Below are positions 1 through 8,338 of a stretch of DNA of 47,068 bases, piece by piece. The translations under genes were made by a program, and so were the position numbers. Each line of letters opens with the position of its first letter. Position 1 is the first letter of the stretch. Origin of the DNA: Cohnella sp. GbtcB17 (GTDB lineage: Bacteria > Bacillota > Bacilli > Paenibacillales > Paenibacillaceae); assembly GCF_019091135.1 (NCBI RefSeq), contig NZ_JAGXJW010000061.1:1-47068 (forward strand), given 5' to 3'. Below the pieces are notes generated by a model that was not told where the DNA came from, did not search any database, and saw only the letters and a program-made list of their open reading frames with translations.

Positions 1-240
1 GCCAAGGCGCCCAACGCCGGCGGCGTTGCCGTATCCGCGCCCGAGATGGCGCAGTACAGCGCCCGGCTGTCCTGGACGATGGAAGAGGTCGACGCCAGGC
101 TGCAGACGATCATGCACAACATTTACCGCGAATGCATCAACGCCGCGGAGCGGCACGGCATCCCTGGCAATCTCGTCATCGGCGCCAACATTGCGGGCTT
201 CGTAAGAGTGGCCGACGCGATGATCGCGCAGGGCGTATAA
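1..240 (+). CDS. gdhA: NADP-type glutamate dehydrogenase, C-terminal end (5' truncated by window)
   Basis: Frame 1 is open from the first base and ends at TAA 238-240, giving about 79 residues. The run contains NAGGVA, then RLSWTMEEVDARL, and ends with GNLVIGANIAGFVRVADAMI. This is the conserved C-terminal helix region of hexameric glutamate dehydrogenases, which make glutamate from 2-oxoglutarate and ammonium in the cytoplasm. The catalytic and nucleotide-binding parts lie outside the window, so cofactor preference is inferred from overall resemblance to bacterial GdhA. It is the only obviously housekeeping gene here and marks the left border of the sugar-utilisation region. It faces the GH95 gene convergently, with a shared palindromic terminator between them. 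Confidence 0.85.
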   Translation, partial: AKAPNAGGVAVSAPEMAQYSARLSWTMEEVDARLQTIMHNIYRECINAAERHGIPGNLVIGANIAGFVRVADAMIAQGV

Positions 241-318
241 GAAAAAGCCGCCCGACGCGTTTGTGTTTGCTCGCAACCGCATGGCAGACAGACAGAGGAT
301 CCGTTATTCCGGTTCCGA

Positions 319-472
319 TCGCGATTTGCGGCGCGCCCGCGGACTCAGGGGACGCTATCGCAGGATTGCCGCCCTTTTTCGGACCGGATCCGGTGGAATA
401 ACGCCCTTCCAGTCCGCAGCTATTGCAATTGGGACTCAATTTTACGAAATAGCGTGTCCTGAGTCCGATACG
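319..472. repeat. Intergenic repeat element, copy A (154 bp)
   Basis: This non-coding stretch aligns by eye, almost without gaps, with 19784-19937, which has exactly the same length. Shared blocks are TCGCGATTT at the start, GCGGAC(T/C)CAGG, GAATAACG, CCAGTCCG, TACGAAATAGCGT and TGAGTCCG at the end. Both copies are followed by a TTTCTATTA-type stretch and a terminator, and both lie just beyond the 3' end of a minus-strand glycosidase gene. Identity is roughly two thirds by eye. No protein is supported in either copy. The rest of 241-545 holds only the terminator at 492-529. Confidence 0.6.
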
Positions 473-491
473 CTCCTCTACGTTTCTATTA

Positions 492-529
492 ACACAAAAA
501 AGCAAGCCGGCCGGCTTGCTTTTTTGTGT
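492..529. terminator. Perfect palindromic bidirectional terminator
   Basis: Two 19-base arms match perfectly (492-510 and 511-529), with a GCAAGCCGG core flanked by a run of A on one side and T on the other. The structure gives a GC-rich hairpin followed by U-rich RNA in either direction. It sits between the convergent gdhA end (240) and the GH95 end (546), 16 bases from the GH95 stop, so it most likely ends the GH95 transcript and may also end gdhA. Confidence 0.85.
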
Positions 530-545
530 CGTTCAAGGCTGCGGA

Positions 546-2924
546 CTATTGGATCCGGTAGCGCGCGCCCTTCCGGGCCGCAAAACGAACGATGCCGTCG
601 CCGGCGGAAACCGTCCTAAAGGCCTCGTCGTCGCTGGAGAGCGCCATGCTTTCGGGCAGCCTGATTGCACAATCGCCCTCCGCGCCAGCGTGCAATTCCG
701 CTGATTTTAACCTGCCGTCCGCCCATGCAAACGAGACCTCGAAGCCGCCTCTTGCCCGGAGGCCGCTGACGTCGCCCGCGGTCCATGCTTCGGGCAGCGC
801 GGGTAAAAATTCGATATAGCCTTGATGAGATTGCAGCAGCATCTCCGCGATCCCCGCCGTAGCCGCAAAGTTGCCGTCGATCTGGAAAGGCGGATGGGCG
901 CAAAGCAGGTTCGCATAGACGCCGCCGCGCTCGCCGTACATCGACCCGCCGCCGTCCACGAGCCGCAGCATGCAGTCGACGAGCGCAAGCGCACGATTGC
1001 CTTCTTTTAGCCGCGCCCACAGCGCGATTTTCCAGCCGAGACTCCAGCCGGTTCCGTCGTCTCCCCGAATATCTAGCGATCTCCTTGCCGCGGCAACCAG
1101 CTCCGGCGTATCGCGCTCCGTCAACTGCCGGCCCGGATAGACGCCGAACAGGTGCGAGACATGACGATGGTGCTCGTCCTCGTCCTCGAAGTCGACGGAC
1201 CATTCCTGCAGCCTTCCCCGGCCGCCGACCTGCAGCGGCAAAAGCCGGTCCCGATGCCGCAGCACCGTCTCGCGGAACGCCTCGTCCTCGCCCAATATTT
1301 CCGAGGCTTCCGCCACGTTGGTGAAGAGATCCCAGATCAGCGACAGATCCATCGTCGAAGCCGGGCTCACGCTGGCCAATCCGTCCGGCGTACGGAACTT
1401 ATGCTCGGGGGACGTCGACGGCGACGTCACGAGCCTGCCCGCTTCGTCCTCGAGCAGCCAATCCAGGCAGAACTTCGCCGCTTCCTTCATGATCGGATAA
1501 GCGGTACCGCGCAAATACGCCTCGTCGCCGCCGAACGCGAAATGCTCCCACAGATGCTGGCACAGCCAGACGCCGCCCATCGGCCAGATCGTCCATTCCG
1601 CCTGACCGTGGCGGCCGTAATCGCCGACCGGCGACGTCTGGCCCCAAATGTCCGTATTGTGATGCGCCACCCAGCCTTCGGCGCCGTAATGCCGCCGGGC
1701 CGTCTCCGCGCCGTTGCGGGCCAGGACGCCGACGAATCGCAGCAGCGGCTCGTGGCATTCGGCCAGATTGGCCGTCTCGGCCGGCCAATAGTTCATCTCC
1801 GCGTTGATGTTAAGCGTCCAGTTGCTGCTCCACGGCGGCCGGGTCTCGGCGTTCCAGATGCCCTGCAGATTGGCCGGCAGCGTGCCCGGGCGGGAGCTCG
1901 CGATCATCAGGTATCGGCCGTACTGGAACAGGAGCTCCGCGAGCCCCGGATCGTCGCCCTTGGCCTGCGCGATCCGGCGGTCGGTCGGCAGATCCGCGGC
2001 GCCATCCCGCCCGTTCGACTCCAGATTCAGGCGAACGCGTCCGAACAGGGCACCGTGATCGGCGACGTGGCGCGCCCGGAGCTCGTCGTCGCCGCGCGCC
2101 AGCGCCGCTTCCGCGGCGGCTGCGGCCGTCGCCGCGGCTGCCGTCGTGTCGCGGTCCGGCAGGCTGAACGAATCGCGGAACGTGGTCGCGGCGGCGAATA
2201 CGAGCGTGACCGAGGTCGCGCCTGCGATATGCACGCCTTCCGGCGCGAGTGTCATCGTCCCTCCCTCGTGCCGCACGGCGAGCCGTCCGACAAAGCGCAT
2301 CGCATCCGACGAGTCGAAGTCGCCATAACGAATCGGCTTGTCCTCGTCGTAATAGCTCGGGGACACATGCTCCGGCGCCAGCCCGAGCAGCTCCAGCTGC
2401 CCATCCCGGACGGCGGTCCGGCTGCGCAGCGGGCTGCTCAGCGCGGCGCGCAGGCCGATCGCGCCCGGCACGCTCGACGTCAGCCGCACAACGATGGCAT
2501 TGTCGGGGTGCGAGGCGAACACCTCGCGCTTAAAAAAGGTTCCGCCGACGCGATATTCCGTCGTCGCGACCGCTTCCTCCAGATTCAGCGAGCGCGAGTA
2601 TTCATGGGCCAGGTCGCCGTGCTCGAACTGCAGGCGCAGCTCGCCGAGCGGCAAGTAAGACTGCGTGTAAGGCCCCATCATATCTGCGGCTCGCAGGTCG
2701 GCCTCCCGGTAGCGGCCTTGGGCGATCAACGCGCGGACGTCTTCAAGCGCGTTCAGCGCCTTCGGGTTGTGCCAGTCCCGCGGCATCCCCGACCAGAGCG
2801 TCTCTTCGTTAAGCAGCAGGCGGTCGGATTCGACGCCGCCGAATACCATCGCCCCGAGTCGTCCGTTGCCGACGGGCAGCGCGTCCGTCCAGAACCGGGC
2901 CGGCTTTTCGTAATGCAGATTCAA
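546..2924 (-). CDS. GH95 alpha-L-fucosidase / alpha-L-galactosidase family protein
   Basis: This 792-residue protein is full length for GH95, inverting enzymes that release terminal alpha-1,2-L-fucose or alpha-L-galactose. An N-terminal beta-sandwich starts at FWTDALPVGNGRLGAMVFGG (residues 11-30) and leads into an (alpha/alpha)6 barrel. Residues matching the catalytic set of Bifidobacterium AfcA are present: Asn372 and Asn374 (WTLNINAEMNYW), Glu507 (STSPEHKF) and Asp683 (PPFQIDGNFA). There is no signal peptide, so it should act in the cytoplasm on imported oligosaccharides. The start is TTG at 2922-2924, with AAAGGCGG about nine bases upstream; no ATG lies ahead of the conserved N-terminus. 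It follows the YesN-type regulator at 3098-4726 by 173 bases. Fucose versus galactose specificity cannot be read from sequence. Confidence 0.93.
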   Translation of the reverse strand: MNLHYEKPARFWTDALPVGNGRLGAMVFGGVESDRLLLNEETLWSGMPRDWHNPKALNALEDVRALIAQGRYREADLRAADMMGPYTQSYLPLGELRLQFEHGDLAHEYSRSLNLEEAVATTEYRVGGTFFKREVFASHPDNAIVVRLTSSVPGAIGLRAALSSPLRSRTAVRDGQLELLGLAPEHVSPSYYDEDKPIRYGDFDSSDAMRFVGRLAVRHEGGTMTLAPEGVHIAGATSVTLVFAAATTFRDSFSLPDRDTTAAAATAAAAAEAALARGDDELRARHVADHGALFGRVRLNLESNGRDGAADLPTDRRIAQAKGDDPGLAELLFQYGRYLMIASSRPGTLPANLQGIWNAETRPPWSSNWTLNINAEMNYWPAETANLAECHEPLLRFVGVLARNGAETARRHYGAEGWVAHHNTDIWGQTSPVGDYGRHGQAEWTIWPMGGVWLCQHLWEHFAFGGDEAYLRGTAYPIMKEAAKFCLDWLLEDEAGRLVTSPSTSPEHKFRTPDGLASVSPASTMDLSLIWDLFTNVAEASEILGEDEAFRETVLRHRDRLLPLQVGGRGRLQEWSVDFEDEDEHHRHVSHLFGVYPGRQLTERDTPELVAAARRSLDIRGDDGTGWSLGWKIALWARLKEGNRALALVDCMLRLVDGGGSMYGERGGVYANLLCAHPPFQIDGNFAATAGIAEMLLQSHQGYIEFLPALPEAWTAGDVSGLRARGGFEVSFAWADGRLKSAELHAGAEGDCAIRLPESMALSSDDEAFRTVSAGDGIVRFAARKGARYRIQ

Positions 2925-2983
2925 AAGGGGTTCCGCCTTTCTATCGGATTTGCCAGCTTCAATTCGCCAATTCGCAAACGTAT

Positions 2984-3007
2984 TGGAAACGTTCTCTATT
3001 CATATTA
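2984..3007 (-). promoter_or_regulatory. Possible cre site and -10 element ahead of GH95
   Basis: In the 173-base gap between the regulator stop and the GH95 start there is a TAATAT hexamer (3002-3007, minus strand). Just downstream lies AGAGAACGTTTCCA (2984-2997, minus strand), which has two mismatches to a CcpA cre consensus. No convincing -35 element was found. The gene may simply be read through from the upstream regulator. Confidence 0.3.
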
Positions 3008-3097
3008 GCATCTGAAATGAAAACGCAAATGGCGTAAGCTTGCACATTTGTAGCTCATTTTGATATTTTGGCGTACGTGAACCGCCTAGCCGGTCCG

Positions 3098-4726
3098 TTA
3101 TCTTCTGGCGACGTCCCGGTATTCCTGCGGCGTTACGCCGGTTGCTTTTTTGAAGAAACGTGTGAACGACTGGGAGGCTTCGTAGCCGACCCTCACCCCG
3201 ATCTCCAATACCTTCAGGTCGTCGCCGCGCAGCAGCGTCTTCGCCCGTTCGATTCGCGCGGCTTCGATATACTCGGACAAATTGACGCCGCAAGCCTGCT
3301 TGAACAGCCGCGACAAATAAGACGGATTGAAGTGGATATATCCGGCGAGCCGGACGAGGGACAGGTCCTCGTCCAGATGCTCCTCGATGTAGGCGCGGAC
3401 CTTGTGGATCGCTTCGGCGGCCCGGTTGCTCTCGCCGGTGCTTCTTAGCTCGAACAGCGCCCCGGCCGTCGCCCGAAGAAAGGCGAACGCGTCCTTCCAG
3501 GACGCGAATTCGTCGCGGCGCATGAGCGCAGGAAAGCGCTCGACCTGGTTTTCCAGCTCCCATCGGTTGATGTAGGACAATAGAATAAGGGAGATCGTAT
3601 AGTACAGCTCCAGCAAATAAGGGGACCCGTTGTCCGGCTCCGATTCGGTCAGCTCGTCGAAAAGCTGGAGGAACTCGTCGCGTCTGCCCGCTTCCAAATG
3701 CGCGGATAACGCATCCGACTTGTCCCGCGGCGAACGCTCCTTCGCGCAGCAGGAAGTCTCCAGGCTGAGCGTCCGCACCATCTGCGCGCCGTCTCCGGCT
3801 CTCGTCTGCCGTTGGCTCCGCATCTTGTCGTACGCCGCGGACAGCTTCGTCCATTCGGAGGGCCGGTCCGCCAGCGTGACCGCGACGGACAGGTCCAGGC
3901 TGCGCAGGCAGGCTTGCTGGATCAGTTCGAACTGCCCGACCAGATACGAGGAAAAGGACGCCTCATCCGTCTCGTCCACCACGTCTGCGCCCGATTCCGC
4001 CCGATCGGCGGACGGCTGGATGAGCCAGACGACGTCGCCGAAGCGATCGATCATGCCGAGGCTCAGCACATGGCTGTCCAGCAAGCGCTCGGCCAGCAGC
4101 GTGACGGCCATCGCCGATTCATGCCGTTTCGCATAGGACGACGCAGCCGCAGCCGCGCTGGAGAGATCTCCCTGCGCCAGATAGACCGGCCGGTCGGCGT
4201 CGAGCGGAATGTTCAGCTTGCCGAAGTCCGCCGCCAGATTGGCTGCTTCATTCGCACCGTGCAGCAAATGTCTGAAATATTCGCCGCGCGCGAGCACCTC
4301 GAGCGTATTCAGCTTCTCCTGCGCCCGCTGGACGAGGTCGTTCACGCGCAGGCTGTCGTTCAGCTCCGCGACGGCTTGGCCGACCGCTTGAATAACCTTG
4401 GGGTACCCTTCGCTCTTGAGCAAATACTGGACGCCGGGCGTCTGAATCGCCTGGTACACGGCATCGAAGTCGCTGTAGCCGGTAAGGAAGATCAATCGGC
4501 AATGCGGCCAATGCCGCTTGATGGCGGACATGAGCTGCATGCCGTCGATGCCCGGCATCCGGATATCGGACAAGACGATGTCCACCCGCGTCCGATGCAG
4601 CCAATCGAGCGCCTCCCTGCCGGAGTACGCCTTGCACAGATCGAGATCGAGTCCGCAGCGGGACAATGTCTCGTACAGGCCGTCGGTGATCATCTCTTCG
4701 TCATCCACAATCAGCAACCGGTACAT
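3098..4726 (-). CDS. YesN-type response regulator, AraC HTH output (542 aa)
   Basis: This is a two-component response regulator and transcription factor. An N-terminal receiver domain (about 1-120) has the acidic pair Asp8/Asp9, phospho-acceptor Asp54 (VLSDIRMPG), the LTGYSDF switch Thr and the LLKSEG Lys. A long divergent middle region (about 130-430) is typical of 500-residue YesN forms. The C-terminal AraC pair of helix-turn-helices (about 440-542) includes LAGYIHFNPSYLSRLFKQ and VGYEASQSFTRFFKKATG. The ATG at 4724-4726 has GGAGG nine bases upstream, and the first 26 bases overlap the kinase gene, indicating coupled translation. Its partner is the kinase at 4701-6482. Likely targets are local sugar genes, but which promoters it binds is not evident. 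Confidence 0.93.
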   Translation of the reverse strand: MYRLLIVDDEEMITDGLYETLSRCGLDLDLCKAYSGREALDWLHRTRVDIVLSDIRMPGIDGMQLMSAIKRHWPHCRLIFLTGYSDFDAVYQAIQTPGVQYLLKSEGYPKVIQAVGQAVAELNDSLRVNDLVQRAQEKLNTLEVLARGEYFRHLLHGANEAANLAADFGKLNIPLDADRPVYLAQGDLSSAAAAASSYAKRHESAMAVTLLAERLLDSHVLSLGMIDRFGDVVWLIQPSADRAESGADVVDETDEASFSSYLVGQFELIQQACLRSLDLSVAVTLADRPSEWTKLSAAYDKMRSQRQTRAGDGAQMVRTLSLETSCCAKERSPRDKSDALSAHLEAGRRDEFLQLFDELTESEPDNGSPYLLELYYTISLILLSYINRWELENQVERFPALMRRDEFASWKDAFAFLRATAGALFELRSTGESNRAAEAIHKVRAYIEEHLDEDLSLVRLAGYIHFNPSYLSRLFKQACGVNLSEYIEAARIERAKTLLRGDDLKVLEIGVRVGYEASQSFTRFFKKATGVTPQEYRDVARR

Positions 4727-6482
4727 TCGCCTGTCCCTCCCCCGGAAAATATAGCGTCACTTGCAACCCGCCCAGCTCGCTTCGCGCGACCCGAACGCCG
4801 CCCCGCTCGCCGAACGTGATCGCGAGGCGCCGATGAATGTTGACCATCCCCGTCGTCTCGGCCGTATCGTCGCGATTGGCGAGCGTCTTCGCGAGCTCGA
4901 GCAGCTTCTCGTCGGACAGCTCGCTGCCGTTGTCCTCGACGACGATCCGGCATTCGCCGTCTCCGCCCTCGAAGCGCACGACGATTTTTCCGTTCTCCTC
5001 CTTGCGCTCCAGACTGTGCTCGAACGCATTCTCGATGATCGGCTGTACGATCAGACGCGGCACCTTCATCTCCGCGAACGCCTCCGGCAGCTCCTCGAAT
5101 CGCGCGCGGATACGCCGGGAAAACCGAAGGAGCTGAATGTCCGTATACGTGCGCGCATGGTGGATCTCCTGTGCGAGCGAGATCTCGTCGGAGGCGCTGC
5201 GCGTCACGAAGCGAAAGTATTCGCCGAGCTGGATCGTAAATTGCTCGACCCGCTCCATGTCTCCCGTGCGGGCCATCGTGCTCAGGATAAACAGACTGTT
5301 GAACAGAAAATGAGGATTGATCTGCGACTGCAGCTGCTTCAGCTCCGAGCGCTGCGCCATCAGCTTCTGCCGGTAAGCTTGATCGATCAGAGACCGGAGA
5401 TTGGCGACCATCTGATTGAACCGGCTGTACAAATAGCCGAATTCGTCCTTCGACGTATGCAAAATGACCTGCTCAAGGTCGCCGTTCTCGACGCGGCGGA
5501 AGCTCTTCACCAGCCGGAGCAGCGGCTTGTGGATGAACTTGTAGGTCGACATCGCATAGATGGCGACGATCACGAGCGCTGCCGCGGCGAACAGCCACGC
5601 CCATCTGTAAAACTTGTCGAGCGGCTTGCGAATGACCTGGGACGGGATGAAACGGTAAATGGCCGTATCCAGCTTGTCGGAGCCGGCGAAAATCGTGTAA
5701 TACGATTGTCCGCCGAACGACCGCGCTTCGCCGTATTCGTTTCCAGCCTCCCGCTGCCTAACGTACGAAGACGCCTCGTCCAGAAACGACGTCACGGAAC
5801 CGCTCGCCAGCCGGATGCCCCCGTTCGCCGTTACGAGCAGCGTTCCGCTGCCGGGATACGTATTGAACTGGGTCAACGCCTCCGTCAGCTTCTGCTGGTC
5901 CAGCTCGATCTCCACGACGAACAGCGGCTGTCCCATCCGGTTGGCGCTCGGCTTGGCCGCGCTGAGATACAGCCCGTTCTGCCACTCGTTAATCCGCGTG
6001 TTCCGGCTGCCGTAAACGGCGAGCACCGCATCGTAAAGCGTACGGTCGAGCGGATCTACGCCGTTGACGGACGAGATGATCCGCCCGATCGGCTGTATAT
6101 ATACGCTGACTTCCTTGATGTATTTGCTGCTGTTCTGAATCAGATAGAGCCGATTGCGCAGCGAATTGATCTTGTCGGTCTTCTCGATGACGCCCATCCG
6201 GTCCCAGAGCAGCGTCAGCTTGTTCAGGTCCTCGTCCTCCAGCAAGCCGAACTGCAGCAGCTTGATCCGCTCGATCTCGTTCTCGAGATCGGTCAGATAG
6301 AAGGCGGTCTGGGAGGCCGCCGTCTTGGAGATGTCCTCGCTCGCCGTATGGACCGACCACTGATACAAATAAACGCCGAGAACGATCAAGGGCGTCAAAA
6401 TAAGCAAAAACGTAAAGATCAAGCGAAGAAACAAGGTGTTGCGAATCGAAAACATCGGCGTCTTGAACACGGCGGCCTTCAC
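4701..6482 (-). CDS. YesM-type sensor histidine kinase with atypical ATP-binding G1 box
   Basis: This membrane sensor kinase of 593 residues has TM1 at about 15-40, an extracellular sensor region (about 41-290), TM2 at about 294-313 and HAMP at 314-366. The His_kinase segment is LKQLQSQINPHFLFNSL with His391, followed by the N-box PIIENAFEHS (Asn485). The next ATP-lid motif reads EDNGSELSDEKL, lacking the second glycine of the usual DNGxG, and the G2 region is TTGMVNIHRRL. Whether this lowers activity is unknown. The GTG start at 6480-6482 lies three bases past the binding-protein stop, and GAGTAGGGG serves as a very close ribosome site. ATG at 6453-6455 (MFSIRNTLF) is a plausible alternative. 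The gene forms one unit with the lipoprotein upstream and the regulator downstream. Confidence 0.92.
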   Translation of the reverse strand: MKAAVFKTPMFSIRNTLFLRLIFTFLLILTPLIVLGVYLYQWSVHTASEDISKTAASQTAFYLTDLENEIERIKLLQFGLLEDEDLNKLTLLWDRMGVIEKTDKINSLRNRLYLIQNSSKYIKEVSVYIQPIGRIISSVNGVDPLDRTLYDAVLAVYGSRNTRINEWQNGLYLSAAKPSANRMGQPLFVVEIELDQQKLTEALTQFNTYPGSGTLLVTANGGIRLASGSVTSFLDEASSYVRQREAGNEYGEARSFGGQSYYTIFAGSDKLDTAIYRFIPSQVIRKPLDKFYRWAWLFAAAALVIVAIYAMSTYKFIHKPLLRLVKSFRRVENGDLEQVILHTSKDEFGYLYSRFNQMVANLRSLIDQAYRQKLMAQRSELKQLQSQINPHFLFNSLFILSTMARTGDMERVEQFTIQLGEYFRFVTRSASDEISLAQEIHHARTYTDIQLLRFSRRIRARFEELPEAFAEMKVPRLIVQPIIENAFEHSLERKEENGKIVVRFEGGDGECRIVVEDNGSELSDEKLLELAKTLANRDDTAETTGMVNIHRRLAITFGERGGVRVARSELGGLQVTLYFPGEGQANVPVADCG

Positions 6483-6485
6483 CCC

Positions 6486-8249
6486 CTACTCTGTCGAATC
6501 GATTCGGACCTTTCCCTTGACGCTTGCATAATACGCGTTGACTTCGCTCGTAATCTGCTCGCCGCCGAGCTTGTTCCAATCCTGCACGAACTTGTCGAAC
6601 TCGCCGATCGGCGCGCCCAAGATGATGCGGACGAACACCTCGTTTTGCATTTTGTCCAGCGTCGTCTGCCGCTCCACCATCGTGGCGGTCGGCGGGCCTT
6701 CGAATTTATCGAATAAAAACTGCTTGTTTTTGTCGTATTGATCGACGACCCCCTCCGCGCCGTCCGGACCGTAGATGCGTTCCCAGCCCCAAAGCGCGAA
6801 GCCTGCCTTGGAACCGCTCGCATAAGCGTCCAGCTTCTGCTGCACGGCCAGCGCTTCGCCCGTCAGCATCTGCTTGTTCCCGGTGCGGCGCACTTCGTCC
6901 AGTGTCCGGAACAGCTCCAGATTTTTTTTCGTCGGCGCAGGCTGGACCAGTGACAGCTGCCACACGCTCTCCGCGTCCGGCGGGGCATAATAGTATTCGT
7001 TCTCCTGGGTTTTGCCCCAGTTTTTTTCGATATGCATGTTAAACAGCTTGATGACGGCTTCGGGATGCTCGGCGCCTTTACGGACGGCAAAAAACTTCGT
7101 CGTGCTGAATTTGAGCGGCACCTTCGCCGGGCCGCCGGATGCCGATACGATTGGAAAAGCGCGCCACTGCGCGTCCGGATCGGCGTTTTTATTCAACTGG
7201 AGCGGCCAGATCGAATTCCACTGCTGTCCATACTCCAGCCCGATTTTTCCTTTTGCGACGAGCTCCGACACCTTGGTGCCTTCCTTGACGCCGAACTCTT
7301 CGTCCAGCTCGCCGTTTTTGTACATCCCCTGCAGGGCGAGCAGCGCCTGCTTCATCTCCGGCTGTACGCTGCCGTAGACCAGCTTGCCGGAAGCGTCCTC
7401 CAGCCAGATGTTCGGGTACGCGCCGTAGCCGGCCGCGAAGCCCTCCAGTCCCATCGACCCGCCCCACAGGTCCTTGGTGACGGCGAGACCGTACGTATCC
7501 CGCTTGCCGTTGCCGTCCGGATCCCGCTCTGCGAACGCTTTCGAAATGGCAAGAATGTCATCCATCGTTTTCGGCGGCTGCAGCCCCAGCCGATCGAGCC
7601 AATCCGTGCGGATCCAGACGAACTGCGCCTGCTCGATCGCGGAGCCCGTCTGCGGAATGGCCATCAGCCTGCCGCCGAACGTGGCCGCATCGAACGGGCC
7701 GGTGCCTTCCTCCGACAAAATCTTCTTGAGCTCGGGCGAAGCGTAGCGCGCGTACAGATCGGTCATGTCCTCGATCTCGCCCGTGTCCGCGAGCTGCTTC
7801 AGCTGGGAGGCGTTGACCGGAATAATATCGGGCAGATCGCCGGAGGCCAGCATGACGTTCATTTTTTGCACGTACGGATCCGACGTATCGTTCCCTTTGA
7901 CAACCCAGTTGTACTTGATCTTGATGCCGAGCCGGTCGGCGTAAAGCCGGCTCCACCGGTTGTCCTCGAACTTCTCGTCCTTCAGCACGCCGAGCACGTT
8001 GTTCTCCACGATGTCGCTCAGATTGCGCACGGTCGTGATCTCGATCGGCGGATCGTAGCTGCCGAGCGGTCCGGCCGCAGATTCGGCCGGCGTCCCGTCG
8101 GACGAGCGAGGGACGGCAGCGCTGCCGGACGCGCCTGCGCCTCCGCCGATGCGCTCACCTGCGCCGTCGCATGCCGCCAGCGCCGTCAGGAGCAGCATGA
8201 CCGAGCCCAAAGCCGACATGGAACGCGCTTTGCTTATGTTCACAGCCAT
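6486..8249 (-). CDS. CUT1-type solute-binding lipoprotein without neighbouring permeases
   Basis: An extracellular solute-binding lipoprotein of about 587 residues, the size class found with LplB/YtcP permeases. A signal sequence with lipobox LTALAAC puts the lipidated Cys at 27, followed by a Gly/Ala/Ser-rich linker. The mature domain has PPIEITTVRN and a ligand-binding fold with many aromatic residues (for example WDWLDRL-like and QQWNSIWPLQ segments). No permease follows; instead a sensor kinase and regulator do. It may feed ligand information to the kinase or serve a permease pair elsewhere. ATG at 8247-8249 is only a few bases from AGAGGGGG. GTG at 8241-8243 has better spacing and may be the true start. 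Confidence 0.88.
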   Translation of the reverse strand: MAVNISKARSMSALGSVMLLLTALAACDGAGERIGGGAGASGSAAVPRSSDGTPAESAAGPLGSYDPPIEITTVRNLSDIVENNVLGVLKDEKFEDNRWSRLYADRLGIKIKYNWVVKGNDTSDPYVQKMNVMLASGDLPDIIPVNASQLKQLADTGEIEDMTDLYARYASPELKKILSEEGTGPFDAATFGGRLMAIPQTGSAIEQAQFVWIRTDWLDRLGLQPPKTMDDILAISKAFAERDPDGNGKRDTYGLAVTKDLWGGSMGLEGFAAGYGAYPNIWLEDASGKLVYGSVQPEMKQALLALQGMYKNGELDEEFGVKEGTKVSELVAKGKIGLEYGQQWNSIWPLQLNKNADPDAQWRAFPIVSASGGPAKVPLKFSTTKFFAVRKGAEHPEAVIKLFNMHIEKNWGKTQENEYYYAPPDAESVWQLSLVQPAPTKKNLELFRTLDEVRRTGNKQMLTGEALAVQQKLDAYASGSKAGFALWGWERIYGPDGAEGVVDQYDKNKQFLFDKFEGPPTATMVERQTTLDKMQNEVFVRIILGAPIGEFDKFVQDWNKLGGEQITSEVNAYYASVKGKVRIDSTE

Positions 8250-8277
8250 CCCCCTCTTCTTCGGCTCAGCCTCGCAA

Positions 8278-8320
8278 TGTTTACGCTCTCATTATAGGCG
8301 GGCGAGCATGGCTCGGACAA
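8278..8320 (-). promoter_or_regulatory. Sigma-A promoter and cre-like site for the binding protein/kinase/regulator unit
   Basis: On the minus strand, -35 TTGTCC (8315-8320), an 18-base spacer and -10 TATAAT (8291-8296) are followed directly by TGAGAGCGTAAACA (8278-8291). That last site has one mismatch to the relaxed CcpA cre consensus TGWNANCGNTNWCA. The spacer length and cre position resemble the promoters at 17436, 19589 and 31152, but the 20-bp upstream box those share is not recognisable here (about 6 of 20 positions). Confidence 0.7.
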
Positions 8321-8338
8321 TGTATATCTAAACCAGTC

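Noticed and set aside
1152..3008. Open frame of 618 codons on the plus strand
   Set aside because: Antisense to the GH95 gene, Arg-rich and low in recognisable motifs; GH95 has intact catalytic residues.
4761..6716. Open frame of 651 codons on the plus strand
   Set aside because: Antisense to the YesM kinase and lipoprotein; composition is Arg/Leu/Asp-rich shadow translation.
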